This document shows positions 1 to 8,389 of a stretch of 64,000 bases of DNA, piece by piece (positions within the stretch are counted from its first letter, which is position 1; each line of letters begins with the position of its first letter). The position numbers and the translations under genes were made by a program. The notes under the pieces were generated by a model. That model made no database searches and was not told the DNA's origin. It worked only from the letters and a program-made list of their open reading frames with translations. Source of the stretch: a bacterium (GTDB lineage Bacteria; Babelota; Babeliae; Babelales; Vermiphilaceae); the NCBI GenBank assembly GCA_021833825.1, contig JAKBEL010000017.1:1-64000 (forward strand), written 5' to 3'.

Positions 1-24
1 TGGCATTGCCAGGCTCCTTTTTTT
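1..24 (+). terminator. Right half of a rho-independent terminator cut by the window edge
   Basis: The window opens with TGGC-ATT-GCCA, then GGCTCC and a run of seven T. This is the loop and 3' arm expected of a GC-rich hairpin whose 5' arm lies outside the window. It probably ends a plus-strand gene upstream. The missing arm makes this an inference. Confidence 0.5.
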
Positions 25-330
25 GTGAATTATTCGTAAAACTCACTAAAATTGGAGCTCTTTTTTTGCTTTAAGTCAAGATCCAGATAATATTTTCATA
101 CATTTCAAAGATTAAGCGTAACTACTGATTATAAAAGGAATAGGACATCCCCATCATCTGCTAATACTAAAATCGAAACGATACATGCAAAAAATACCAC
201 TAGACAAACAATAATACTTTTTTTAATTTTTAAATAAATCATCTATCAATTCCAAACTGTTGAGTAATTTGCATAAAATATAGACACAATGATAGTCAAA
301 TATAAATAAAATTAAAAAAAGGATCTCTCT
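25..330. other. AT-rich intergenic gap
   Basis: About 300 bases with no convincing ORF, RNA gene or strong hairpin. The 3' end presumably holds the promoter of the phosphosugar isomerase gene and its AAGGA ribosome binding site just before the GTG start. Confidence 0.4.
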
Positions 331-1434
331 GTGAAAGCTATTATATTATTGGGACTGATTATGATACAGATAAAAGCAATAGCAACTCTAGTTAACTCAC
401 CTTTACCCACCATTGACAGAGAGAATATGTTCAACGCGATATACAGTTTTCCTGAACAGATCGAACAAGCCTTGCAGATTGGCAAACGCATTGCCTTGAC
501 ACGCTCATATGATGAGATTGATCACATTCTATGCGCTGGCATGGGAGGATCTGCCATAGCCGGCGATATAACAAAAGCCTTAGTAAAAGATATATGCAAA
601 AAACCGATCACTATCATTAAAAGCTACACGCTCCCTTCTTGGGTAACTGAACGAACATTGGTTATATGCGTCAGTTATTCAGGCAACACCGAAGAGACTC
701 TCTCTTGCTTTGAACAGGCGCACCAGCGTAACCTACCCATTATCGGTCTGTGCACAGGTGGAACCCTCCTTGAAAAATTACTCTCATCAGATTACGACTA
801 TATTATTATACCGAGTGGCCTACAACCACGTGCTGCGCTCGGTTATTTGACCATTCCACTAGTCTATCTACTTCATAAAATGAACTATATTGATAGCGAC
901 ATTATTAAAGATCTTGAGCTCGTACCTGCGCATCTAAAAAATTATCGTGAAACATTTGCAGCACAAGAGCAAAAAAATCCGGCCTATCTTTATGCACAGA
1001 ACTTAAAACAATTTATGCCCGTTATTTTTGCAGAGGCTGACACAACAGATTGCATCGCACAGCGATGGGCAGCGCAATTGGCTGAAAATAGCAAAATGGT
1101 TTCACGCATCAAAACATTGCCCGAACTCAATCATAATGAGATTGTCGGTTGGCATAACAATACACATATTTTAAAAAGCTCTATTATTATTTGGCTACTT
1201 GACCAATCAATGCATAAAATGAACCGCAAACGTGTTGATATCACTAAAGAGCTTTTGCAGGGGCTCCCTGCACTTCAATTACAATTTGAGGGATCTGGCG
1301 CAACATGGAGCCACCGGCTTTTTTACCTAATCTATTTTGGTGATTGGATCAGCTATTGGTGTGCTATTGCACATGAAACAGACCCTACAACCATTGTAGC
1401 AATTGATACATTAAAAAAGAGAATGCAAAGTTAA
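331..1434 (+). CDS. Bifunctional phosphoglucose/phosphomannose isomerase family protein (SIS domains)
   Basis: Predicted to interconvert glucose-6-P or mannose-6-P with fructose-6-P, feeding glycolysis and NDP-sugar synthesis. Two SIS-domain signatures are visible: GMGGSAIAGD near residue 70 and CVSYSGNTEETL near 113. A late LPELNHNEIVGW motif, typical of the PGI/PMI family, lies near 263. The length (367 aa) is slightly above the usual size because of a 20-residue hydrophobic N-terminus (MKAIILLGLIMIQIKAIA) that resembles a signal peptide. The GTG start has an AAGGA site 7 nt upstream. An internal ATG at 361 would remove most of the hydrophobic part. Family call firm, start uncertain. Confidence 0.85.
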   Translation: MKAIILLGLIMIQIKAIATLVNSPLPTIDRENMFNAIYSFPEQIEQALQIGKRIALTRSYDEIDHILCAGMGGSAIAGDITKALVKDICKKPITIIKSYTLPSWVTERTLVICVSYSGNTEETLSCFEQAHQRNLPIIGLCTGGTLLEKLLSSDYDYIIIPSGLQPRAALGYLTIPLVYLLHKMNYIDSDIIKDLELVPAHLKNYRETFAAQEQKNPAYLYAQNLKQFMPVIFAEADTTDCIAQRWAAQLAENSKMVSRIKTLPELNHNEIVGWHNNTHILKSSIIIWLLDQSMHKMNRKRVDITKELLQGLPALQLQFEGSGATWSHRLFYLIYFGDWISYWCAIAHETDPTTIVAIDTLKKRMQS

Positions 1435-1472
1435 TAGTCTAATACGTCACATTATAATGCAAGACGACTCTT

Positions 1473-2114
1473 TTAAAAACTATCAACTGATACAAACTCT
1501 CCACTTGCAGGAGCTTCAAGATAGTCAAATGCAAAACCTGCCAATGCCGAACCGAGCAATGGAGAGATTATATATACAAGAATATTGTTGCCCAAGTGAA
1601 TCATAGCCCCTGAAAAAAGGGCATTTAACAATAATGCTGCAACACCAATTGCAGGATTGAACAACCCACCCATTGAAGCAAGGCCAACTAAACTAAAACC
1701 TAAAATAAGTCCATAGAGCTGGGTTCCTTTAAAACCCTTTACAGTACGTGTAGCCAAATAAAGATAGCAGAGTACAAATGTGAATAACATTTCAAGAAGA
1801 CAGATAAAAAGAACATTATCTTCCGGTGAAATATCAGGAACAAACAATGATCCAGAAAGATGATATTCCAACGCTATTGCAAGCAGAGCACCAAAGCATT
1901 GTGATGCTCCATAAGGCAATAGATAAACTGTTGGAAATTTTCCACGCAACCATAATGCCTGCGTAATTGCAGGATTATAATGTGCGCCAGAAATGCGAGC
2001 CCCTAAATAGAGCATTGAAAGGTACATAAATCCAATTGCTATAGGATTTTCCGTTAGGCTCACCGCCAATACAACAAAGAATGTTCCTAGCGCCTCTATA
2101 ACATAATGCTTCAT
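1473..2114 (-). CDS. MIP-family channel (aquaporin/glycerol facilitator-like)
   Basis: Small integral membrane channel for water or small solutes. The two half-repeats each carry an NPA box, HYNPAI (N47-A49) and FNPAIG (N153-A155), which defines the MIP family. The length of 213 aa is short but within range. In most MIP channels an arginine follows the second NPA and forms the selectivity filter; here it is Ile156, so selectivity may differ. A good ribosome site (AAAGGAGATATAGATT) precedes the ATG at 2114. It faces the isomerase gene convergently and follows doxX on the same strand, separated by a repeat. Confidence 0.85.
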   Translation of the reverse strand: MKHYVIEALGTFFVVLAVSLTENPIAIGFMYLSMLYLGARISGAHYNPAITQALWLRGKFPTVYLLPYGASQCFGALLAIALEYHLSGSLFVPDISPEDNVLFICLLEMLFTFVLCYLYLATRTVKGFKGTQLYGLILGFSLVGLASMGGLFNPAIGVAALLLNALFSGAMIHLGNNILVYIISPLLGSALAGFAFDYLEAPASGEFVSVDSF

Positions 2115-2182
2115 AATCTATATCTCCTTTATTATGATTTTTTGATTTATTTAACTTAACAACACAATATCTTTTCCACAAA

Positions 2183-2258
2183 TCCGCTCATCCTGCCTGT
2201 CCGCCATAATTTTAATGACGACGGGAGAACCTCCTTCAGGAGGTATCGAAGGATGATC
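2183..2258. repeat. Single-arm copy of the CCGTTCGCCCTG / TATCGAAGG palindromic repeat, with nested hairpin
   Basis: The arm starts CCGCTCATCCTG (2184-2195) and ends with TATCGAAGGATGATCG. A 32-nt palindrome (CCTGTCCGCC...GACGACGGGAG, 2196-2227) is inserted between the arm's outer 12 bases and the inner AACCTCC-AGGAGGT stem. The same insertion point is used in copies at 4552, 36570, 41887 and 61078. It sits between doxX and the MIP gene. Confidence 0.75.
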
Positions 2259-2336
2259 GATTAAAACAATCTCACCATAATCAAAGATTACATCTCTTTT
2301 ATTACTCACGTATCTCAATCCTAATTCAATACCATT

Positions 2337-2783
2337 TTATTCCGACACAACATCTTTATACTTTTTATTATACAGATATTCATCAAACGAATAATAGCCT
2401 GGCCCACTTATACATATAGATACAAATATGATCAAAAATATCAACGCTTGTGCATAAATATCAAACTTATCTCCATGATCAAAGTGATACCCAAGAGCAA
2501 CAACCATAACCATACTCATTAATATCGTTGCCAAGCGCGTTGAAAATCCAAATATAAGGCAAAGCCCACCAATAAATTCAACATTTGCAGCAATCAATCC
2601 CCAAACGATTGGAAAAAATGTGATCCCAAAACGGGATAACTGTGAACCTAACCATATCCACGTTTGAGGGCCACCCATCAATTTCATCCACCCATAAATA
2701 GCAAATATAGCCCCAACACCAAGTCGAGTTATTAATAACCCCAATTCCAGAGAGCTTCGATTGGAGACAAAGAACCTGAACAT
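2337..2783 (-). CDS. DoxX family membrane protein
   Basis: A 148-aa protein with four predicted membrane helices and the DoxX pattern: an early RLGVGAIFAIYGWMKL segment, then FIGGLCLIFGFSTRLA. DoxX proteins are small inner-membrane proteins linked to quinone or thiol redox chemistry; the substrate is not known here. The start at 2783 is backed by AAAGGAGAAGG. It lies 18 bases downstream of the VKOR gene on the same strand, so the two probably form an operon with a shared redox role. Confidence 0.8.
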   Translation of the reverse strand: MFRFFVSNRSSLELGLLITRLGVGAIFAIYGWMKLMGGPQTWIWLGSQLSRFGITFFPIVWGLIAANVEFIGGLCLIFGFSTRLATILMSMVMVVALGYHFDHGDKFDIYAQALIFLIIFVSICISGPGYYSFDEYLYNKKYKDVVSE

Positions 2784-2801
2784 ATCGCCTTCTCCTTTTT
2801 A

Positions 2802-3200
2802 TTACATATAATAGTAGGTCAAAATAAATAATATCAGATTGATTATATAGGTCGAAATACAGATTAAGCAGAATGTCTTTACCTTTGTAAACAGAATATA
2901 CGCAAAAAAGACCGTTGCTATCATAAAACTAGTAGCCAATAGAAATGCAAGGCAGACCTTTCCAATAAGAGCAACTAAAAACATAGAAACATAGGCAACT
3001 AAACCCAGTTGTATGTTGGAAATACCAAACATACTCCCCCAGGGACTCAAGAAGGTTTTAGTGCAAGAGACATGATCAGATAGATCACAAACAGCCTTAT
3101 AGCTCTTATCTGCCCGAACCTTACGTTCGACGAAAAAACCGTACAGACAGATTAAAAATCCAATAACAGAAACAAACGCTACACTTAGCAACATCATCAC
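2802..3200 (-). CDS. Vitamin K epoxide reductase (VKOR)-like membrane thiol oxidoreductase
   Basis: A 132-aa four-helix membrane protein. It has the two cysteine pairs expected of bacterial VKOR: Cys38/Cys46 in the loop after helix 1 (CDLSDHVSC) and the active CLIC pair Cys111/Cys114. Bacterial VKOR takes over the DsbB role, passing electrons from a periplasmic thioredoxin-like DsbA to quinone and so driving disulfide formation. No DsbA partner is encoded next to it. A cysteine-rich secreted protein at 21.1 kb would be an obvious client, but that link is inference. Confidence 0.82.
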   Translation of the reverse strand: MMMLLSVAFVSVIGFLICLYGFFVERKVRADKSYKAVCDLSDHVSCTKTFLSPWGSMFGISNIQLGLVAYVSMFLVALIGKVCLAFLLATSFMIATVFFAYILFTKVKTFCLICISTYIINLILFILTYYYM

Positions 3201-3417
3201 ACCCCTTACTTAGATTATCTGTTTTTTCAGATATACCATTCTCACTATTTTTATACAACTGTTTTTCCGCCTTCGTTTTTTTAACTACGGCCAGATATAT
3301 AAAAGATCCCAAATCTATAACCCTCTAGCTTAATCCATCTTCAAATCAACATACCCCTTAAAAAAATCCTAACTTTATGTTACGATGAGTATGATTAACA
3401 CAATAAAGGATGATATC

Positions 3418-4326
3418 ATGTCAAAAGTACTTTTATTCTATAAATACACAAATTTTGAATTCCCCAAACGTATCCAAAAATGGCAGCTCAAGATATGCCA
3501 AGAGCTCGGATTAACTGGCCGCATTATTATTGCCCATGAGGGAATCAATGGAACCGTTGGCGGATCAGATGAATCAATTGAACGCTATAAAGAGATAATA
3601 TTAGAACATCCACAATTGCATGGCATGGACATCAAAGAGAGCGCTGGAGGATCTGATTGCTTTCCCAACCTGCGCGTTGTTGTAAAAGATGAGATTGTTA
3701 ATTTAGGGCTCAAACAAGAAGCTGCACATATTAATAACACAGGCGTCCATTTAACCCCTGAGCAGACGCATAATCTATTGGCCAACAGACCTGAAAATCT
3801 CTTGATTCTTGACACCCGCAATGAAGTTGAAAGTGCCATTGGAGCATTTGAAGGTGCCATTAAAGCGGAGATCTCCCATTTTAGAGACTTCCCTCAATAC
3901 ATAGATAGACATCTTGATGAATATAAAGACAAACAGGTACTTATGTATTGTACCGGTGGCGTCAGATGCGAACGTGCCACTGCATATCTAAAAGAGAAAG
4001 GGGTCGCCAAAGAGGTCTATCAGATAGAGGGCGGCATTCATCGCTATGCGGAGCAATATCCCGATGGTTACTTCCGTGGCAAAAACTATGTGTTTGATGG
4101 ACGAATTGCAGTAAAGGTTACTGACGACATCCTCGGTTCATGCACCCATTGCAAAAAAGCGTGTGATGATTACACGAATTGCTTAAATGCCAAATGCAAT
4201 AAACATCATATTTCATGCTCAACATGCATACAAGAATTTAATCAATGCTGCAGCACAACATGCAAAGAGTTGATCCTCTCTCAAAAAGTAAAAGCTCGAC
4301 CTGCTGTTCAGAGAGTATCTATATAA
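3418..4326 (+). CDS. trhO: tRNA uridine(34) hydroxylase TrhO (YceA-type rhodanese)
   Basis: Catalyses prephenate-independent, oxygen-dependent 5-hydroxylation of U34 in tRNA. The N-terminal UPF0176 domain (FYKYTNFEFPKRIQKWQ, then HEGINGTVGG) leads into a rhodanese domain with the active loop CTGGVRCE (Cys about 178). The last 60 residues hold a cysteine-rich tail of CxxC-like pairs. ATG 3418 is chosen because AAAGGA lies 7 nt upstream and the family starts at this point; an ATG at 3385 lacks such a site. It is the first gene after a divergent gap. Confidence 0.9.
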   Translation: MSKVLLFYKYTNFEFPKRIQKWQLKICQELGLTGRIIIAHEGINGTVGGSDESIERYKEIILEHPQLHGMDIKESAGGSDCFPNLRVVVKDEIVNLGLKQEAAHINNTGVHLTPEQTHNLLANRPENLLILDTRNEVESAIGAFEGAIKAEISHFRDFPQYIDRHLDEYKDKQVLMYCTGGVRCERATAYLKEKGVAKEVYQIEGGIHRYAEQYPDGYFRGKNYVFDGRIAVKVTDDILGSCTHCKKACDDYTNCLNAKCNKHHISCSTCIQEFNQCCSTTCKELILSQKVKARPAVQRVSI

Positions 4327-4384
4327 TATGAACTCTTCTGAAACCTATGCAGTAAAATTTCTTAATAATGATTGTAGGCTTGCT

Positions 4385-4596
4385 CCGTTCGCCCTGAGTA
4401 GACTCATTGTATGAGGCGTATCGAAGGGTATTGCATATAGACCACTATTAAATTATAGGGATGTAAATGATTATTTCAAAATCGATAGCTTCTTGGTTAG
4501 CGCAGTGTGTTGATGCTTTGATACTATCACTGCGCGGAGCTTGTGACAACTCCCTCCGTCGCTCAAAGAGCTAAGGCGGACAGGCAGCACGAACGG
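4385..4596. repeat. 212-bp inverted-repeat element with nested 33-nt hairpin
   Basis: The left arm is CCGTTCGCCCTGAGTAG...TATCGAAGGG. After about 100 AT-rich bases comes a degraded right arm running TTTGATAC...CAGCACGAACGG in the opposite sense. A 33-nt insert (CCCTCCGTCGCTCAAAGAGC...GGCGGACAGG, 4552-4584) breaks the right arm. It has the same length and design as the copy at 36403-36614. The rest of the trhO-murB gap shows nothing else. Confidence 0.8.
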
Positions 4597-4615
4597 TAAG
4601 AGGAAGAAATTTTAT

Positions 4616-5566
4616 ATGAATGTTAATAACAACATAGTAATCTCCGAACATGTGCCACTTCATGACAAGAACTGGTTTGCCACTGGTGGACCAGCACGAT
4701 ATTTTGCAGCACCCACAACTGCAGAAGAATTACAAGAGGCTCTCGCATTTGCTCAAAAGAGAGATCTTGAACTGTTCATATTGGGCAAAGGAGCAAACAT
4801 TCTGATCAGCGATAATGGCTTTGATGGACTTGTGATTCAGCCACACCTTAAACAGATATCTCTGGACAAAGAGCAGTCCTTGCTCACAGCCGGCTCTGGA
4901 GTGAGCATGAATGATCTCATTAATTATTGCTTAAATCATCACTTGATTGGCCTTGAAGAGTTCAGTGGCATTCCAGGAACCGTTGGTGGATCAGTATTTA
5001 TCAATCTCCATTATTTTAACTTCTTACTTGAACAGTTCATCGTTGAAGCGCGCGTGATTCACAAAAACACATGCGAAATTAAAATTGTAGATCGCTCATG
5101 GTTCCAGTTTGGATACAATTACTCAAGACTACATTCTGAACCATACCTTTTGATTGATGCAACATTTCAATTAAAACCTGCTGATGACCTGATGATTGCC
5201 TACGCACAGGGCCGACGCGATGAAATCATCAGACATCGACAGGCACGTTATCCTACACAAAAGACCTGTGGAAGCTTTTTTAGAAACTTTTTTGATCACG
5301 AAGTAACGCTCGAAGAGAATAATGGAAAGAAGATGATCTATGTGGCCTATTATCTTGATAAATTGGGAATTAAAGGGCAATTACAAGTAGGTGGCGCGAA
5401 AGTCTCTCATCAACATGCAAACATGATTATTAATCTTGGTCACGCAACAAGTAATGATATTCTTGAACTTGCTCGCACCATACAACTACTTGTACAAAAA
5501 AATTATGGCATTATCCCCAAACCTGAATGCCAACTTATTGGATTTAAGGAATATCCTCTTTTATAA
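4616..5566 (+). CDS. murB: UDP-N-acetylenolpyruvoylglucosamine reductase
   Basis: FAD- and NADPH-dependent reduction of UDP-GlcNAc-enolpyruvate to UDP-MurNAc, the second committed step of peptidoglycan synthesis in the cytoplasm. FAD-binding motifs are clear: WFATGGPARYF near 20, LGKGANILISDNGF near 57 and GIPGTVGGSVF near 125. The C-terminal domain holds YPTQKTCGSFFRN (the Ser proton donor lies in GSFF) and the late KPECQLIG motif with the expected glutamate. The length of 316 aa is normal. Its presence, with mraY and lgt, indicates a peptidoglycan-containing envelope. Confidence 0.93.
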   Translation: MNVNNNIVISEHVPLHDKNWFATGGPARYFAAPTTAEELQEALAFAQKRDLELFILGKGANILISDNGFDGLVIQPHLKQISLDKEQSLLTAGSGVSMNDLINYCLNHHLIGLEEFSGIPGTVGGSVFINLHYFNFLLEQFIVEARVIHKNTCEIKIVDRSWFQFGYNYSRLHSEPYLLIDATFQLKPADDLMIAYAQGRRDEIIRHRQARYPTQKTCGSFFRNFFDHEVTLEENNGKKMIYVAYYLDKLGIKGQLQVGGAKVSHQHANMIINLGHATSNDILELARTIQLLVQKNYGIIPKPECQLIGFKEYPLL

Positions 5567-6061
5567 TTCTTCTCTTGCAAGCTGATCCATATGCGAAATC
5601 AATATAGTGAATGTCAAAAATGCCTGGCGCAACCGTGTGCAAAATTCAGCTTCACTCAACCCTGATCTTATAATCTCTGCATCAATATCTTGCAACTGCG
5701 GAGGAAGAGTCAACTGACAATCATCTGCAATATATTTTTGTAGGGCTATGGTAATAAAATGAAGAAATCTCATTGTTGCATCAACATCATTCTTATTAGC
5801 AAGAAAATCATCCCACATCGACTTACCACACAATAATGAAATAAGCTGTGCAACCACAGCAATATCTTCCTCTGTAAATGCCACAAGCTCCTGCGCGTAA
5901 TGCCATTCTTTTGATTCTACTGAAGCATCTTTCAATTCATCCCGCCAGACACTATCATGCCAACAGGCTTTTACCACGGCACAACCATCTGGATCAAAAA
6001 TAAAGCCATGCATTAGTATCGACTGCATTAAACCGATAACCAATAAAAAATATTTAAACAT
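5561..6061 (-). CDS. Uncharacterised exported protein
   Basis: No family recognised. From ATG 6061 (AAAAGGAG 8 nt upstream) the protein begins MFKYFLLVIGLMQSILMHGF, a signal-peptide-like stretch. About 145 mostly helical, acidic residues follow, with no catalytic motif I can name. It contains four cysteines. The 3' end overlaps murB by 6 bases in convergent orientation. It belongs to the many small exported orphans in this window. Confidence 0.6.
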   Translation of the reverse strand: MFKYFLLVIGLMQSILMHGFIFDPDGCAVVKACWHDSVWRDELKDASVESKEWHYAQELVAFTEEDIAVVAQLISLLCGKSMWDDFLANKNDVDATMRFLHFITIALQKYIADDCQLTLPPQLQDIDAEIIRSGLSEAEFCTRLRQAFLTFTILISHMDQLAREEL

Positions 6062-6182
6062 AAACGACACTCCTTTTAGTATGTAAATAGGTTAATAACA
6101 CCCTCAGCCTACCAAAAGAAAAAAAGAAGCCAAGAGAAGTCCTTTATTGTTTTACGATCTGTTGATGCTATACTTATACATT

Positions 6183-7313
6183 ATGAATAACTTTACTTAT
6201 GAATTAATTCACCAATCAAAAAAATCAAGAGCTCGCGTTGGCCGCATTCATACTCCACATGGCATTATAGATACGCCAAATTTTGTTGCTGTTGGAACCA
6301 ATGGAGTCTTGAAAGCTTTAGACAATCAGATGGCAAAAGAGATGGGTCTACAACTCATGTTCTGCAATACATACCATCTTATGCTACAACCTGGCACAGA
6401 TGTGGTCAAAAAGGCTGGAGGGCTGCACAAATTCATTAATCGCAACGCCCCTATTATAACCGATTCCGGCGGATTTCAAGTCTTTAGTCTTGCTTATGGT
6501 ACAGTTAAAGATGAACTCAAAAGCAAAGGTCAAAAAAAGAGTGATAGTGGTGTTTTGAAAATCAGTGAAGAGGGGGTCTTGTTCCGTTCTTATCGCAATG
6601 GCGACAAAGTGCTACTCACCCCTGAAAGTTCCGTGAAAGCTCAAAAAGATTTAGGGGCTGATATCATTATTCCCTTTGATGAATTACCACCCTATCATAT
6701 AGATCCTCATCAGCTAAAACTATCTCTCGATCGCACTCATCGATGGGAAAAGCGATCATTAGAAGAACATCTGCAAAATCCAAATCAACAGGCTATGTAT
6801 TCTGTTATTCATGGTGGCATTGATCCGGAAATGAGAAGGCTTAGCTGTAACACATTGACCGCTCTACCTTTTGATGGACATGCAATTGGTGGATCTCTTG
6901 GTAAAAATCATCAACAGATGTTTGATATGCTCAGTTATGTGATGCCTCAACTACCTCAAGAAAAACCTAATCACCTTCTTGGCATTGGCGATCTCACATC
7001 ACTTGAACCCTGCATCAAGTTAGGCATTGATACTTTTGACAGCTCCCATCCAACAAGATGCGCTCGCCATGGCCTCTTGTTCACATTCAATGGAATGGTT
7101 AAAATATTAAAAGGTTCACATCGCACAAACTTTAACGCTCCTGATAACAACTGCACCTGTTATACCTGCACAAATTATAGCATGGCCTATATTCAGCATC
7201 TATTTAAAGCAAATGAATTGACCGGCTATACTTTAGCAACAATACACAATCTACATTTCATGATAAAATTGATGGAACATTATCGCACTATGATTCTTGA
7301 AGATAAGCTTTAA
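6183..7313 (+). CDS. tgt: Queuine/preQ1 tRNA-guanine transglycosylase
   Basis: Swaps G34 for preQ1 in tRNAs with GUN anticodons. Signatures are TDSGGFQVFS (near 94, substrate pocket), the catalytic loop GIDTFDSSHPTR (near 280, nucleophilic Asp) and the zinc site CTCYTC followed by a His about 20 residues on. The ATG at 6183 gives the normal family N-terminus (MNNFTYELIHQ); a TTG 36 bases upstream would add an odd hydrophobic extension. In the usual FDECTPYP segment this protein has FDELPPYH, a mild variation. Confidence 0.92.
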   Translation: MNNFTYELIHQSKKSRARVGRIHTPHGIIDTPNFVAVGTNGVLKALDNQMAKEMGLQLMFCNTYHLMLQPGTDVVKKAGGLHKFINRNAPIITDSGGFQVFSLAYGTVKDELKSKGQKKSDSGVLKISEEGVLFRSYRNGDKVLLTPESSVKAQKDLGADIIIPFDELPPYHIDPHQLKLSLDRTHRWEKRSLEEHLQNPNQQAMYSVIHGGIDPEMRRLSCNTLTALPFDGHAIGGSLGKNHQQMFDMLSYVMPQLPQEKPNHLLGIGDLTSLEPCIKLGIDTFDSSHPTRCARHGLLFTFNGMVKILKGSHRTNFNAPDNNCTCYTCTNYSMAYIQHLFKANELTGYTLATIHNLHFMIKLMEHYRTMILEDKL

Positions 7314-7372
7314 AAAAAGATCATTGTATCAAGCAAAATCCTTATGTTATAGTACCATTGATGGAGGCTTTG

Positions 7373-7582
7373 ATGAAGAAAGAATTATTGTGTGTATTGT
7401 TTATCGGAGCTCATACAGAGCTCTTCGAGCAAAGATTCAAAAACTACCTACCGTCATTTAAAAAACTGCCCTTATTACCGACTGCTCAGACGACAAACAG
7501 AGATCACAAAGCAATTCATTTTGAACAAAAAGTTGGTTTTAAGAAAAAAAAATTTGAATACACATTAGCATTAAGGTATTAA
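7373..7582 (+). CDS. Small orphan protein, possibly exported
   Basis: A 70-residue ORF between tgt and the RNA methyltransferase gene. ATG 7373 follows TGGAGG with good spacing, so I prefer it to the ATG at 7358. The protein starts MKKELLCVLFIGAH and then becomes lysine-rich and polar. No family is recognised. The ribosome-site context (ATGGAGGCTTT before ATG) is nearly identical to that of the gene starting at 63950. Confidence 0.45.
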   Translation: MKKELLCVLFIGAHTELFEQRFKNYLPSFKKLPLLPTAQTTNRDHKAIHFEQKVGFKKKKFEYTLALRY

Positions 7583-7588
7583 TATTCT

Positions 7589-8329
7589 ATGAAAATAATA
7601 ACTTCAAGGCAAAACGAACAGATAAAAGAGTTAACACTTTTACATCAACCTAAATATCGGAAAAAACTTCAGCAATTCCTTGCACAAGGAATGCGCACCG
7701 TTACAACATTGATGGGCAAGCTTGAACCACTTCAACTCTATATGACTGAAGAATTTTTCAACCAACATAAAAAAGATTTCAAAACAGATAAGATCACAAT
7801 CATCTCTCAAGAGGTCCTTGAAAAAATAAGCACAACGGCAACATCCCAAGGAATTGTTGGGCTCTTTGCAATACCCAAATCATCAGATAAATCTTTAACC
7901 AAAGGGCTTGTTCTTTGTAATATTACCGACCCTGGCAACATGGGAACATTAATCAGAACGGCTGCAGCTATGAATGTAAAAACAGTGGTTCTTATTGATG
8001 GAGTTGATCCATGGAGCCCTAAAGTTGTTCAAGCAACGGCAGGAACCCTTGCATCTGTTAACATTATTGAATGTTCTTGGCAAGAACTCATTAATCGCAA
8101 AGCTGCACTCAAGCTGTGTGCCTTAGTGGTCAAAGATGGACAAAATACCAATATTCTATCTCGAGACGACATCTTAATTGTTGTTGGCAATGAGGCGGTT
8201 GGTATACCAGCTCAATGGCTACGAGACTGCGAACTGAATTGCACACTATCTATGCCGGGCAATACGGAAAGTTTAAATGCTGCCATTGCAGGATCCATTG
8301 CGCTCTATCTTGCTTTTATCAAAAAGTAA
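7589..8329 (+). CDS. TrmH/SpoU family RNA 2'-O-methyltransferase
   Basis: SAM-dependent 2'-O-methylation of rRNA or tRNA by a trefoil-knot enzyme. An N-terminal substrate-binding domain of about 95 residues precedes the SpoU domain with its three motifs: DPGNMGTLIRTAAA, VGNEAVGIP and SMPGNTESLNAAIAGSIALY. The length of 246 aa is typical. The exact target (RlmB-like 23S rRNA or a tRNA) cannot be told from sequence alone. It follows the small orphan gene by six bases. Confidence 0.87.
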   Translation: MKIITSRQNEQIKELTLLHQPKYRKKLQQFLAQGMRTVTTLMGKLEPLQLYMTEEFFNQHKKDFKTDKITIISQEVLEKISTTATSQGIVGLFAIPKSSDKSLTKGLVLCNITDPGNMGTLIRTAAAMNVKTVVLIDGVDPWSPKVVQATAGTLASVNIIECSWQELINRKAALKLCALVVKDGQNTNILSRDDILIVVGNEAVGIPAQWLRDCELNCTLSMPGNTESLNAAIAGSIALYLAFIKK

Positions 8330-8389
8330 CAGTACCTTGATCTCTAGAACTTGATTATCGATCAACTGCAAATTCTTAAGGATTATCTC

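Noticed and set aside
1975-2181. 68-codon ORF overlapping the MIP gene start
   Set aside because: Out of frame with the clear MIP gene and without a ribosome site.
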